Assembly (NCBI GenBank): GCA_037388505.1
Contig: JARRKC010000003.1
Location: forward strand, 1-64,000
Direction of reading: 5' to 3'
Source of the DNA: JARRKC01 sp037388505
GTDB taxonomy: Bacteria; Acidobacteriota; UBA6911; RPQK01; JAPXNP01
DNA length: 64,000 nt
Position 1 is the first letter of the stretch. Each line of letters begins with the position of its first letter. The translations under genes and the position numbers were made by a program. The notes under the pieces are model-generated. The model saw nothing but the letters and a program-made list of their open reading frames with translations, was not told the DNA's origin and searched no databases. Positions 55,549 through 64,000 of this stretch are shown in pieces.

Positions 55549-56760
55549 GTGGCTGTACATCCCGTCGTTTCGATTCCTACAGAGGAGATCTCGATCCGCT
55601 CCGACGAGTTTCTGGGCCGGGTCCGCCTGGTCATGGCGGCCCTTGGAATTGTAGCGCTGGTCGCAGGAGCCGTGCTCGGGGCGGGAGACCCCAGAGAGTT
55701 CTTCGCTTCCTATCTGACCGCGTTTCTGTTTTACATTTCGATCGGACTGGGGGGATTGTTCTTCGTACTCATTCAGTTTGCGACTCGGGCCGGTTGGAGC
55801 GTGGCCATCCGCCGTCAGTCCGAAAACCTGATGTTCATGCTTCCTTTGTGCGGCCTGTTCTTCCTGCCTCTGGTCGCCGGAATGTCTTATGTCTACCCCT
55901 GGCTCGATGCCGCAAAAGTCGCCCAGGACCCGATTCTTCTCGGGAAGCAATCCTACCTGAACGTTCCCTTTTTCCTGGCTCGCTCTCTCGTCTATGTCCT
56001 GAGCTGGGCGGCGATTGCATACTGGTTCCGGCGCCGCTCACTCCGACAGGATGAACAGGGTGACCCACGCATCACCCGAACCCTGCAGAACGTCAGCGCC
56101 CCAGCCATCGTTTGGTTCGCGGCAACGGTCAATTTTGCTGCCTTCGACTGGATCATGTCTCTGGATCCGCACTGGTACTCGACGGTCTTTGGCGTCTACT
56201 TCTTTGCCGGAATCGTCACGTCGTCGCTCTCCTTCCTCATCCTGATGTTGTTCGTCCTCCTGCAAAGGAACCGACTCTCCGGAGTGATCAACGAGGAGCA
56301 CTTCCATGACCTTGGCAAGCTCCTGTTCGGGTTCGTGGTGTTCTGGGCCTATATCGCCTTCTCCCAGTTCATGCTCATCTGGTATGGCAATCTGCCGGAG
56401 GAGACCATCTGGTTCGCCCAAAGATGGAGAAACGGGTGGCAGTATGTCTCCATACTGCTGGCCGTCGGACATTTCGTCATTCCTTTCTTCGTCCTGCTTT
56501 CACGAGGCGCCAAGCGAAATCGAGTGATCCTCGGCGGTGTTGCGGTCTGGATGCTGCTGATGCACTATCTCGATCTGTACTGGCTGGTCGCCCCCGCGGT
56601 CGACCCGGCCGGACCGCAGTTCTACCTGCCGGGGCTTCTCGTCTTCCTGGGATTGGGCGGCCTGTTCCTGGGCATGCTGATCCATGTCTCGATGGGCTCG
56701 GCGCTCGTGCCGACCAAAGATCCGAGGCTGGCCGAATCTCTCTCCTTCGAGAACATCTGA
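55549..56760 (+). CDS. actF: Alternative Complex III subunit ActF
   Basis: The start is GTG at 55549 with GAGGAAAGG upstream. The product has 403 residues and about ten membrane helices. Diagnostic stretches are LNVPFFLARSLVYVLSWA, FAAFDWIMSLDPHWYSTVFG and FGFVVFWAYIAFSQFMLIWY. ActF is the second NrfD-like membrane subunit, related to ActC but lacking a quinol site. It closes the cluster; a hairpin follows after 75 bases. Confidence 0.94.
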   Translation: MAVHPVVSIPTEEISIRSDEFLGRVRLVMAALGIVALVAGAVLGAGDPREFFASYLTAFLFYISIGLGGLFFVLIQFATRAGWSVAIRRQSENLMFMLPLCGLFFLPLVAGMSYVYPWLDAAKVAQDPILLGKQSYLNVPFFLARSLVYVLSWAAIAYWFRRRSLRQDEQGDPRITRTLQNVSAPAIVWFAATVNFAAFDWIMSLDPHWYSTVFGVYFFAGIVTSSLSFLILMLFVLLQRNRLSGVINEEHFHDLGKLLFGFVVFWAYIAFSQFMLIWYGNLPEETIWFAQRWRNGWQYVSILLAVGHFVIPFFVLLSRGAKRNRVILGGVAVWMLLMHYLDLYWLVAPAVDPAGPQFYLPGLLVFLGLGGLFLGMLIHVSMGSALVPTKDPRLAESLSFENI

Positions 56761-56835
56761 GCAAAGAGAAGAGTTCGGAAGGGTTCTTGGAGGAGCAGAA
56801 GCGAACCGCCACTTCTGCCCCTCCTTCGGAGATGC

Positions 56836-56866
56836 ACTGTCCTAGTCGCAGAACACTTAGGACAGT
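56836..56866. terminator. Hairpin downstream of actF
   Basis: ACTGTCCTA and TAGGACAGT form a perfect 9-bp stem with a 13-base loop. It is followed by CCCCTTATAG rather than a T-run, so intrinsic termination is uncertain. A smaller GCGGG/CCCGC hairpin lies at about 56876-56890. The rest of the 340-base gap holds no gene. Confidence 0.4.
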
Positions 56867-56974
56867 CCCCTTATAGCGGGTTCAGCCCGCCACTCTCGAA
56901 AGATTTCGGCAATTCCGAATCTTCACCCGCCAGTTTTTCGGAAATACCGAAAGTTCTTGACAAGACGCTGCGAG

Positions 56975-57082
56975 TATGGACAGGACAAGCATCCCTGCTT
57001 GTCCTGGGCTGAAGCCGTAACTCCACGGGCGTTGTTCAGCGTGGGCTCCGAATCCCGGCCGGGGAAATCGGGAGAACCGGAA
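56975..57082. repeat. Diverged single copy of the 123-bp repeat
   Basis: A perfect hairpin (CAGGACAAGC, six bases, GCTTGTCCTG at 56981-57006) is followed by TCCACGGGCGTTGTTCAGCG and GGGAGAACCGG, in the same order as in the tandem repeat at 41815-42060. It abuts the 3' end of the FAD monooxygenase gene. Confidence 0.7.
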
Positions 57083-57100
57083 CAGCGAGCTGCGCGTCCC

Positions 57101-58357
57101 TCAGAATCGGATTCCGACTTGCGCGAGCAGAGGAGTCAGATCCTCGCCCGAGGCAGGAATGCAGGGCGGAATTCGTGCGACCCGCTCCCGGATCCAGGGG
57201 GAAGCGCTGTCGTCGGCCGAGGGAGTCTGCGTCGTCTCGAGCAGCCGGTCCCACTCCTGCTTCCACTTCGTCGCGTGGTCGTTCAGAGAGTCCAGGCCGC
57301 CTTTTCCAGCGATGATGTCGACCAACCGTCTAGCCAAATCCATGCCTTCTCGAAACCCGACGTTCATACTCTGGACTCCGATGGGAAGGGCCAGGTGTGC
57401 AGCATCGCCGACCAGCATCACTCGGCCCTCTCCAAAATGCTCTGCCAACCGGCATTCAAACCGGACTGCGGCCGACCAGACCACCTCAACGATCTTGGGT
57501 TCGAACCAGGGAGCACGTTCGTCGATCAATTCGCTCAGCTTCTCCTCCGATACATGCGGAAAAGCCTCGTCGCGAAGCTGAACGAAGAGCCGGCTCTTGA
57601 AGCGGGGGTCGGGATTCTCATGGAAGTCCGGCAGTTCAAAACTCCAACGGAATCTTTCTTCAGACAGCGGCCAAAGCACGCTGGTTGCCTTCTCGTCGAG
57701 GACGATCTGCATCTCATTCGGGCCCTGCCCCACTGAATTGAACTCGAACACTGCGAAGGTTCGAGGTGTCCCGGATGACGGAAAGTCGATCCCCAGACGC
57801 CGCCGGACTGCGGAACGATGCCCGTCGGCACCGACGAGGAACTTCGCAGACAGCATCTCCTCCCGATCCACGATCCACTCCGTCCGCGACACCGAATAGC
57901 CGGAGGACTCCTTGGCGAGACCCTCCACACGGGCCTCGATTCCGTGCGGTCCCTGCTCGAAGCCAGCCAGACGGTGATTCCAGCGAATCTCCACTCCTGC
58001 GCGATTCAATGCGGAATGCAGGACCCCTTCCAGAAGGTGCTGCGGCAGGACCAGCACGAAGGGATTGTCATCGGGCAGTGCGGAAAGTTGGATCTCGGCT
58101 TGTCTTCGCCCTTCACCATACAGACCCAGCGTCCTGATCGTACTTCCATGTTCGAGCACGGATGCGACCAGACCGAGAGAGCCGAACAGCCTCAACGACT
58201 CCGGGTGCAGCGCCAGTGCGTAGCTTCTCGAGGCCGACCGCCACTGCTCCTCGAGTACTTCAACCCGGATTCCGTGTCGTGCCAGGACCAGGGCTGTAAA
58301 GAGACCGACCGGACCGCCACCAGCGACCAGAACATCGACATCGTGCTTCGCTGTCAT
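57101..58357 (-). CDS. FAD-dependent monooxygenase (aromatic hydroxylase family)
   Basis: The product has 418 residues. FAD-binding motifs: VLVAGGGPVGLFTALVLARHG at the N-terminus, the middle KFLVGADGHRSAVRRRLG (DG motif, near 190) and GRVMLVGDAAHLALPIGVQSMN near residue 310. The fold is that of PheA/UbiH-type hydroxylases. The substrate is unknown. There is no ubiquinone or phenol pathway gene nearby. It lies alone between a repeat and a lipoprotein gene on the other strand. Confidence 0.85.
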   Translation of the reverse strand: MTAKHDVDVLVAGGGPVGLFTALVLARHGIRVEVLEEQWRSASRSYALALHPESLRLFGSLGLVASVLEHGSTIRTLGLYGEGRRQAEIQLSALPDDNPFVLVLPQHLLEGVLHSALNRAGVEIRWNHRLAGFEQGPHGIEARVEGLAKESSGYSVSRTEWIVDREEMLSAKFLVGADGHRSAVRRRLGIDFPSSGTPRTFAVFEFNSVGQGPNEMQIVLDEKATSVLWPLSEERFRWSFELPDFHENPDPRFKSRLFVQLRDEAFPHVSEEKLSELIDERAPWFEPKIVEVVWSAAVRFECRLAEHFGEGRVMLVGDAAHLALPIGVQSMNVGFREGMDLARRLVDIIAGKGGLDSLNDHATKWKQEWDRLLETTQTPSADDSASPWIRERVARIPPCIPASGEDLTPLLAQVGIRF

Positions 58358-58675
58358 TTCTCCCCCAGGATGCGTGCGAACGGTTCACTCGAGATGTGGG
58401 CTGGGCCCAGTGTATCTGTGAGGATCCGGACCGGTCAAGGACGGCTTAGTGACGTGGTCAGGGCCACGTTACATGGAAGGATAGGACCTGCGGCGGCACA
58501 TCCATTCGAAGCCCATCTCGTTCTGGCCAACGAATTCGGACTAAGTGATCCCTCCAACCTGACCGATAGGGAGAAAGAGGTGAGTAGGTTGAACTGACTG
58601 CGCCCCGCCGTTCGATTTCGAGAGCAGAGCAGATTCCCTCACTTTCCTCCAATTCGCGATTTCGGAGAGGAGCCG
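58358..58675. other. Divergent intergenic region, 318 bases
   Basis: It separates the FAD monooxygenase (minus) from the lipoprotein gene (plus). No convincing open frame, hairpin or repeat. Only the GGAGAGGAG ribosome site before 58676 can be assigned. Confidence 0.4.
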
Positions 58676-60175
58676 ATGACTATCCTTTCGCACCTTCGCC
58701 GCCAAATGCACTTTTTCCTCTTGACCCTCGCGACAGCTCTGGCGCTACCGGCGTGCACGACCGCTGCCCACTCGGAATCCGGTTTGGAGGCCGAGCCCTA
58801 TTCGAGCGCATGGACGATGTATCAGGATCCGATGGGATTCTCGATCGAACATCCGGAGGACTGGGACGTCGAGGGGGATCCCCAGACCGGTCAGGTCAGC
58901 CTCTACGGACCTGTCGACACCGAGATCATCATCTGGCCCGTCTTCATTCGGCGGCCTATCGACTCAAACGAAGCGTGCCGCACTCAGACGGCCCTCCTGT
59001 CGCAACTCGGGTATGAGGGCGAGTGGGGGACGCCTCGAGCGGTGGGACGCGGTGCGGTCCGCAGCGTACTCGACCCTGAAGATGGAGACAGGGGTGTGGC
59101 TGTCCTGACCTGGGTCTCGGCGCGTTCCGGCACCAGCTGCATCCTGTATCTCGTAGACGGCTCAGCCGACATGCCCGCACCACCGGAGGAGATGATCGCC
59201 CGCATCCTCTCCAGCTTCCACGTCACAGGGTCCGACCAGGTTGGGGAAACCGCCCGTCATGCGGGCGCCCCTGCCTCACCGCAATACAGGAGATGGACGG
59301 ACCCCACCGAGCGAGCCTTTTCGCTCGAGCTTCCGGCGAACTGGCAGGCCAGTGGCGGGGTCGTGCGTCCGAACTCGATTCTGACCCAGGCCAAAATTGA
59401 AGCCTCTTCACCCGATGACGATATCTATGTCTACTTCGGCGATACCTTCCCGTGGTTCATCGAGCCCAACCAGTTCGTGGGACCCGGGCAGACCTATCGT
59501 GATCCGATGGGAGGATCCCAGCCGGTCTGGTACTACCTTCCGGGAAGCCGGTTCGTGACTCAGTACCTGCTTCCCCGGCAACACCCTCAGTTCGAGCTGA
59601 TCGATGAGACCCCTCAGCCCGAGATCGCCAATCGCCTGGTTCGAATCGGTATCAACGAATATCAGGCCGGGCTCGCCCGCTACCGGTTCCGTGACGAAGG
59701 GCGGACCTTCGAGGGAAGAGCGCTCTGCATCACGGAGAGGCTCCGATCCGGGGCCTTCGCGTCCTGGCACGTCTTCCGCCTGGCCCTGGTCGAGGCGGCT
59801 TCCGACAAGATCGAGTCGGGCCAGGAGGTGCTGGGGAGGCTGGCGGGCAGCTTCAGGATCGACCCGCAATGGCTCCAGTCGGAGGCCGTGAAGGCGGGCG
59901 TCAATTCCCGGACCATTTCGGAGATGTCGGAAGCCGTTTCCACCACCGTTAGCGCGGCATTCGAGAATCAGCAGCGCAGAACCGACCATGCACTGGCTCA
60001 GGATGCCAAGGCCAGAAGAGGAATCGAGGAGGTGTATGATCCCGTGACCGACACGACCTTTGAAGTCTCCAATGGCAGCAACTACTACTGGATCGATCAC
60101 CAGGGGCACATCGCCGGCACCGAAACCGCGACCGTCCCCAACATCGATTTCCGCCAAATGTTCATCCTTCGCTGA
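58676..60175 (+). CDS. Lipoprotein with two related domains, unknown function
   Basis: The ATG at 58676 follows GGAGAGGAG. The product has 499 residues. The signal ends in the lipobox LALPAC, so the mature protein starts at Cys27 and is probably outer-membrane bound. Two related domains are visible: YQDPMGFSIEHPEDWDVEG (about 43-180) and WTDPTERAFSLELPANWQASG (about 200-400). Both resemble PsbP-like domains, in which a DP-x-x-FS-x-E-x-P-x-x-W start is common. The C-terminal 90 residues contain a helix rich in Ala/Gln/Arg and YDPVTDTTFEVSNGSNYYW. It is nine bases before a small membrane-protein gene. Role unknown. Confidence 0.75.
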   Translation: MTILSHLRRQMHFFLLTLATALALPACTTAAHSESGLEAEPYSSAWTMYQDPMGFSIEHPEDWDVEGDPQTGQVSLYGPVDTEIIIWPVFIRRPIDSNEACRTQTALLSQLGYEGEWGTPRAVGRGAVRSVLDPEDGDRGVAVLTWVSARSGTSCILYLVDGSADMPAPPEEMIARILSSFHVTGSDQVGETARHAGAPASPQYRRWTDPTERAFSLELPANWQASGGVVRPNSILTQAKIEASSPDDDIYVYFGDTFPWFIEPNQFVGPGQTYRDPMGGSQPVWYYLPGSRFVTQYLLPRQHPQFELIDETPQPEIANRLVRIGINEYQAGLARYRFRDEGRTFEGRALCITERLRSGAFASWHVFRLALVEAASDKIESGQEVLGRLAGSFRIDPQWLQSEAVKAGVNSRTISEMSEAVSTTVSAAFENQQRRTDHALAQDAKARRGIEEVYDPVTDTTFEVSNGSNYYWIDHQGHIAGTETATVPNIDFRQMFILR

Positions 60176-60184
60176 GGCGAAACC

Positions 60185-60523
60185 ATGTACGAGACCTTCC
60201 TGACTGGGTTCATCCTGATCATTGGAGTCCGGGCGGCACTGTCCATACCCAGGTACCCTCGCTACAGCCGTGGTTGGGTACTACGCAGTCTGTTGCTGGC
60301 GGGCCTCTACGTCGTGTTCTCCCTGTGCGGGATGATCGTTGTGGTGAAGCTCGAAGCCCTGCTCTTTCCGCCGGGTCTGAGCGAAGATCTCACGGGATTG
60401 ATCTATATCGTCGGCTGGGTGCTGTGGATGACGGCCGGAACCGTCGGTCTGATCCGGATGAACAAGCAGTCCGTCTCGGCCGCGCCGATCGAGCCCACGA
60501 GGCAAGATTCTCGCCAGGCCTGA
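60185..60523 (+). CDS. Small membrane protein, 112 aa, unknown
   Basis: Three membrane segments: FLTGFILIIGVRAALSI, LLLAGLYVVFSLCGMIVVV and LTGLIYIVGWVLWMTAGTVGLI. The C-terminal tail is hydrophilic. It shares a short operon with the lipoprotein gene upstream. I do not recognise the family. Confidence 0.65.
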   Translation: MYETFLTGFILIIGVRAALSIPRYPRYSRGWVLRSLLLAGLYVVFSLCGMIVVVKLEALLFPPGLSEDLTGLIYIVGWVLWMTAGTVGLIRMNKQSVSAAPIEPTRQDSRQA

Positions 60524-60535
60524 CCAGCGTCGCGC

Positions 60536-60668
60536 GGGGAGAATCGGAGACCGGGAGGACGGGAGAACGGGAGGACGGGAGGACCGGTCGTCGGATGGAT
60601 TCCAGCTCCTAGGCCTCAGCTTCTAGCTTCTAGCTTCTAGCTTCTAGCTTCTAGCTTCTAGCTTCCAA
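60536..60668. repeat. Purine-rich GGGAGGACGG stretch and 7-bp AGCTTCT microsatellite
   Basis: The first part repeats GGGAGAACGGGAGGACGGGA-like units, similar to the ends of the 123-bp repeat at 41815-42060. From about 60618 AGCTTCT repeats about seven times, to TTCCAAG. Together they resemble the run after 42060 (AGCTTCC). No gene here. Confidence 0.8.
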
Positions 60669-60769
60669 GTCGCCCACAGAAACCCAAGAACCTCAAATCT
60701 CGAGTCCCTGTTCTTCTTCCTTGACTTCTCCGCTTCGCGGGGCATACATTCTTCTCCCGAACTAGACTC

Positions 60770-60930
60770 AGCAACCAGAGGCGACTGGGTGAGACGGGAA
60801 GTCCGGTGAAAGTCCGGCGCTGCCCTCGCAACTGTGAGCAGGCCCGAAATTCACATCGAGCCACTGTCCCGCAGGGATGGGAAGGCGTGAAGAGTAGACA
60901 CCTGCAAGCCAGGAGACCGATCCGGTCGTA
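60770..60930 (+). ncRNA. Cobalamin riboswitch
   Basis: The conserved core is present: GGGAAGTCCGGTGAAAGTCC, then CTGCCCTCGCAACTGTGA, GCCACTG with GGGAAGGCG, and the B12 box AAGCCAGGAGACC at 60906-60918. A short stem (GACCG/CGGTC) follows. It lies 220 bases upstream of btuB and should repress it when cobalamin is abundant. Confidence 0.93.
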
Positions 60931-60967
60931 CCTCGCAAGCTTTCGAAGGGAAAGCAAGGAGGATTCA

Positions 60968-61072
60968 ATGCTTCTACTCCTTCACAACCATCCGCTCCCC
61001 GTTTCTTTCTTGTCCAACCGGGTCTTCTCGGAATGCCGCCCGCTCTCAGCCGGCACCGGCGTCAGACGCTGA
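60968..61072 (+). CDS. 34-residue ORF between riboswitch and btuB
   Basis: The ATG follows an ideal AAGGAGG ribosome site. The peptide is MLLLLHNHPLPVSFLSNRVF and on, with no known match. The gap to btuB is 79 bases. It may be a translated leader whose ribosome site is the one masked by the riboswitch, or it may be fortuitous. Confidence 0.4.
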   Translation: MLLLLHNHPLPVSFLSNRVFSECRPLSAGTGVRR

Positions 61073-61151
61073 ACTTCCCTGAGCGGTCATGATCGCCGCC
61101 GGCAGGGATTCGCTTCCTGACCGACGGCCGGCCCGTACCGAGGAGAATCCA

Positions 61152-63122
61152 ATGAAGAAGACAATTCTGCTGACAACCCTTCTGGCCGCTTCCTTCGCCC
61201 CTTACTCGATCTGCCGTGCACAGGAACCATCCGGCGTCTCCGCGGACGCCCAGACTGAGGATTCCGCGGATTCGGCCCGAAAACCGGCCGGACCACACCA
61301 TGAAATTACGGTGACGGCCACGCGGACGCCTACCGAGGTCCGCGAGCTCGGGCGTAGTGTCACCGTGGTTTCACGCGACGAGATCCTGGCATCCGGAGCC
61401 GAGACGGTCCAGGACGTACTCGAGAAGGTCCCCGGTTTCGATATCGCGCAATCCGGATCCTACGGAGGCATGACTTCGGTGTTCGTCCGCGGAGGGGAGA
61501 GTGACTTCAACCTGGTGTTGATCGATGGTGTTCAGGTCAACCGACCGGGTGGCGAGTTCGATTTCTCCAGCCTTTCCACGGCCAACATCGAGAGAATCGA
61601 GATCGTTCGTGGGCCTGCATCCGTGCTGTATGGAACCGAAGCGGTCTCATCGACGATCCATATCATCACGCGCTCGGGTCCCGGCGATCGTCCCCCCGAG
61701 GGAATGGTCCGCGCGGCCGCGGGTGAGAGAAACACCTACGACCTGCTCGGCCAGGTTGAGGGCGGATCCCCCAGGATCCGGTATTCACTGGGCGCCGCGA
61801 GCACGCGTACCGACGGAATCTTCGCCTTCAACAGTCAGTATCGCCGCAGCGAGGCCTCCGCACGCGGCCTGTTCGACCTGGGAGAAGGAACTCTGTTGTC
61901 GACCAGCCTTCGGATGACGACCGCAAACCAACACTACCCGACCGACGACACCGGCGCCGTCGTCGATCCGAACGACTACCGGGATACGGAGCAGCAGGTC
62001 TACTCCATCGTTCTTCGTCACCGAGCCTCGGATCGCTTCGACACCAAGCTGCAGTACGGCTACCACCATCATCAGGAGTCGAGCCATACGATCGCCGACG
62101 GCATCACCGATTTCTGGACGGATATCTTTCGGGCGAACGAGGATCGGCACTATGTCGACTGGCAGAACAACTTTCGATTGTCGCCCGGCCATCTCATGAC
62201 GGCAGGCGTATCCCTGAAGCGGGAGGCTTCCAACGTCGAACAGGCTCGCCGCCGCAGCGCGGGTTTCTACATCGAGGACCAGGCCTCCTGGAGCAATCGC
62301 TTCTTTCTGACATTCGGGCTGCGCTACGACGACAACGACAGGTTCGCCAGTTTCCTCACCGGTCAGGCGGATCTGGCCGTATTGGTCAATGATCGGCTGA
62401 AACTCCGAGGCAGCGTGGGCAACGGCTTCAGGGCGCCGGCGTTCTCGGAGATCATCGGGTATCCGGAATATGGGATCACTGGAAATCCCAATCTGTCTCC
62501 CGAGCAGAATCGGGCCTGGGAATTCGGTCTGGACTATCTGGCGCCGCAGGGACGCTGGCAGGGATCGGCCACCGTGTTCTTCAACCATTTTCGGGATTTG
62601 ATCGAATTCACCTTCACCGCGCCACCGGGACAACCCAACTACTTGAATGTCGAAGCTGCGAATGCCACTGGTCTCGAGCTGGAAGGTTCAACATCTCTCA
62701 GCCCGTCGCTCAGGATGGGGATGAACTACACGTATACACACACCGAGGTCGTCGCGTCCGGAGTTGCGGCCTCCGGCAATTTCGAGCAGGGTCGGTCGTT
62801 GCTGCGCAGGCCCGCTCACCTGGCCAATGCCTATGCCACGTTCTCGCGCCGTCGCTACCTGCTGCGCATCGATCTCTTCTACAAAGGCCGCCGGGACGAC
62901 CGGCAGTTCTTTCCCGACTATTCGAGTCGACGCGTGACGCTGGCCGGTTATTTGAAGATCGATGCCGCGGTCTCGGTGCCGATCGCCCGGTTCTTGGATT
63001 CGGACGATGCCCTGAGCCTGACCTTTCGCGGAGAAAACATCCTGAACCGGCAGTACACGGAGCTGGCGGGCTTTCGCTCACCCGGCCGACGGCTCACAGG
63101 CGGTCTCGAATTCCGCTTTTGA
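61152..63122 (+). CDS. btuB: TonB-dependent cobalamin receptor BtuB
   Basis: The ATG at 61152 (MKKTILLTTLLAASFAPYSI) follows GAGGAG; the frame opens earlier but without a signal peptide. The product has 656 residues. After the signal comes a TonB box-like segment (HEITVTATR), a plug (about 50-160) with VQDVLEKVPGFDIAQSGSYG and IERIEIVRGPASVLYG, and a 22-strand-type barrel ending in the terminal Phe of GGLEFRF. The riboswitch upstream supports cobalamin or corrinoid as ligand. No btuCDF is in the window. Confidence 0.92.
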   Translation: MKKTILLTTLLAASFAPYSICRAQEPSGVSADAQTEDSADSARKPAGPHHEITVTATRTPTEVRELGRSVTVVSRDEILASGAETVQDVLEKVPGFDIAQSGSYGGMTSVFVRGGESDFNLVLIDGVQVNRPGGEFDFSSLSTANIERIEIVRGPASVLYGTEAVSSTIHIITRSGPGDRPPEGMVRAAAGERNTYDLLGQVEGGSPRIRYSLGAASTRTDGIFAFNSQYRRSEASARGLFDLGEGTLLSTSLRMTTANQHYPTDDTGAVVDPNDYRDTEQQVYSIVLRHRASDRFDTKLQYGYHHHQESSHTIADGITDFWTDIFRANEDRHYVDWQNNFRLSPGHLMTAGVSLKREASNVEQARRRSAGFYIEDQASWSNRFFLTFGLRYDDNDRFASFLTGQADLAVLVNDRLKLRGSVGNGFRAPAFSEIIGYPEYGITGNPNLSPEQNRAWEFGLDYLAPQGRWQGSATVFFNHFRDLIEFTFTAPPGQPNYLNVEAANATGLELEGSTSLSPSLRMGMNYTYTHTEVVASGVAASGNFEQGRSLLRRPAHLANAYATFSRRRYLLRIDLFYKGRRDDRQFFPDYSSRRVTLAGYLKIDAAVSVPIARFLDSDDALSLTFRGENILNRQYTELAGFRSPGRRLTGGLEFRF

Positions 63123-63311
63123 CTGCCCGCCGCTGCGGGGGAATAGGTGACACGCACGGATGAGAGTGCTAACTGACTGTAAACAAAGGGTGCAGTCGCA
63201 CGTCTGGCACTTACCAGCGTATGGGCTCCGGCCGACAAGAACCGATTCTACCCTTCCGCACAGGTCACCCAGACAACCGCTGCTTCCCATTTGTCTCGGC
63301 AACCGGGTATC
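63123..63311. other. Convergent intergenic region btuB/GH3
   Basis: A GC-rich inverted stretch (CCCGCCGCTGCGGGGG) follows the btuB stop and could end transcription, but the T-run is missing. Nothing else is seen. Confidence 0.3.
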
Positions 63312-64000
63312 TCACTTCAGCGTAAAGCGAGCCTCACGGACATCGTCCGAGTTGGTGCCGACGTAGACGTTGAAGGCGCCGGGTTCGGCCGCCCACTTAC
63401 GGTCGAGCGTATAGAATGCGAGATCGGCCGACTTCAGCGAGAACGTCACTTGCCGGGATGCACCGGGCTCGAGCGACACCAACTGAAAGCCTTTCAGTTC
63501 CTTGACAGGCCGGCTGCGGCTGGCGACCAGATCACGAATGTACAGCTGAACCACCTCAGTACCGGCCCTTTGTCCCGTGTTGGTAACGGTGACGGACACC
63601 TTCAGTTCGCCGTCCATCGGAATCTCCGGGCTGCTTAGCCGGATCTCCGAATAGCCGAAGGTTGTGAAGCTCAAGCCATAGCCGAAAGGAAACAGCGGAG
63701 TGTTCGCCAGGTCGGTGTAATGCGACCAGAAGACACTCGGCAGAGGCCCCGGCCGACCCGTGCTCAAGTGGTTGTAGTAGAGAGGCTCCTGGCCTACGGC
63801 CCGCGGGAACGTGGCGGGCAACTTCCCTGAGGGATTGTAGTCTCCAAAGAGAACATCGGCGATGGCATGACCCGCCTGCGAGCCGGCATGCCAGGCCTCC
63901 ACGATGGCGGGCACATGTTCCGCCATCCAGTCGATCGTGAGCGGTCGACCGCTCATCAGCACGACGATCACATTGTTGTTCCTGGCGAAGACCTGCTGAA
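63312..64000 (-). CDS. Glycoside hydrolase family 3, C-terminal part (runs off the right edge)
   Basis: About 229 residues are visible and the frame is open to the window end, so the N-terminal catalytic domain lies beyond. The visible part holds the end of the GH3 alpha/beta sandwich (VIVVLMSGRPLTIDW, AWHAGSQAGHAIADVLFGDYNPSGKLPATFP, LFPFGYGLSFTTF), then the fibronectin III-like domain (VSVTVTNTGQRAGTEVVQLYIRD). This is the arrangement of BglX-type periplasmic beta-glucosidases or xylosidases. The linkage specificity cannot be told from here. Confidence 0.92.
   Translation of the reverse strand, partial: QQVFARNNNVIVVLMSGRPLTIDWMAEHVPAIVEAWHAGSQAGHAIADVLFGDYNPSGKLPATFPRAVGQEPLYYNHLSTGRPGPLPSVFWSHYTDLANTPLFPFGYGLSFTTFGYSEIRLSSPEIPMDGELKVSVTVTNTGQRAGTEVVQLYIRDLVASRSRPVKELKGFQLVSLEPGASRQVTFSLKSADLAFYTLDRKWAAEPGAFNVYVGTNSDDVREARFTLK

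Noticed and set aside
56836..56866. Classical rho-independent terminator after actF
   Set aside because: The stem is good, but there is no T-run after it, so I list it only with low confidence.

Overview
The window is ordinary bacterial chromosome, GC-rich and gene-dense, with no phage, integrase, transposase or CRISPR array. The gene content suggests an aerobic, Gram-negative, heterotrophic member of the Acidobacteriota or a close neighbour. This is inferred from several features together: an Alternative Complex III (ACIII) plus caa3 oxidase cluster, type IV pilus genes with pilN/O/P/Q and PilX-like proteins, paired secreted proteins at the left edge, a TonB receptor behind a cobalamin riboswitch, and a family 3 glycoside hydrolase. 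No rRNA is present to prove it.

Layout. Positions 1-987 (minus) hold two overlapping secreted-protein genes. Positions 1174-10429 (minus) form a translation and pyrimidine block: rplM-rpsI-rpsB-tsf-pyrH-frr, then lepB and carA remnants, then carB. Inside it, lepB and carA are fused out of frame at about 5478, each missing an essential end. Positions 10771-14717 (plus) carry pilMNOPQ, followed by an M24 peptidase and accB-accC. From 17821 to 22708 runs a tightly overlapping chain: NSS transporter, thiE, second NSS transporter, MetS-like small subunit, a KHE1-like protein and a Crp/Fnr regulator. Positions 22765-27429 carry minor pilin genes (fimT/pilV/pilW and two pilX-like paralogues), ending at a 39-bp tandem repeat. 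Positions 27792-38339 (minus) contain ribD, corC-ybeY-pgpH, the fatty-acid block fabF-acpP-fabG-fabD-rpmF-yceD, and dgt. Next come tRNA-Arg(CCT), a TPR protein, a UxuB-like and LarA-like pair, apt, acyP, tRNA-Pro(CGG) and a DedA-family gene.

Positions 44150-56760 (plus) form one respiratory cluster, actA-actB-(24-aa ORF)-actE-hyp-sco-coxB-coxA-coxC-coxD-actCD-actF. It encodes a quinol:cytochrome c oxidoreductase and a caa3-type oxygen reductase, interleaved, with ActC and ActD fused into one polypeptide. The right end has a FAD monooxygenase, a two-domain lipoprotein with a small membrane protein, a cobalamin riboswitch with btuB, and the 3' part of a GH3 glycosidase.

The least explained features are non-coding. 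One is a dispersed inverted repeat (core ATGGGACGGCCTGGGAC) with three full copies and one fragment, all between genes. The second is a roughly 120-bp element, tandem at 41815-42060 and again near 56975. The third is the 39-bp minisatellite. I found no clear novel defence or mobile system. The strongest leads are the ActCD fusion and rearranged ACIII/cox order, the lepB-carA junction, the REPIN-like repeats, the overlapping NSS/thiE/Crp chain, and the LarA-UxuB pair.
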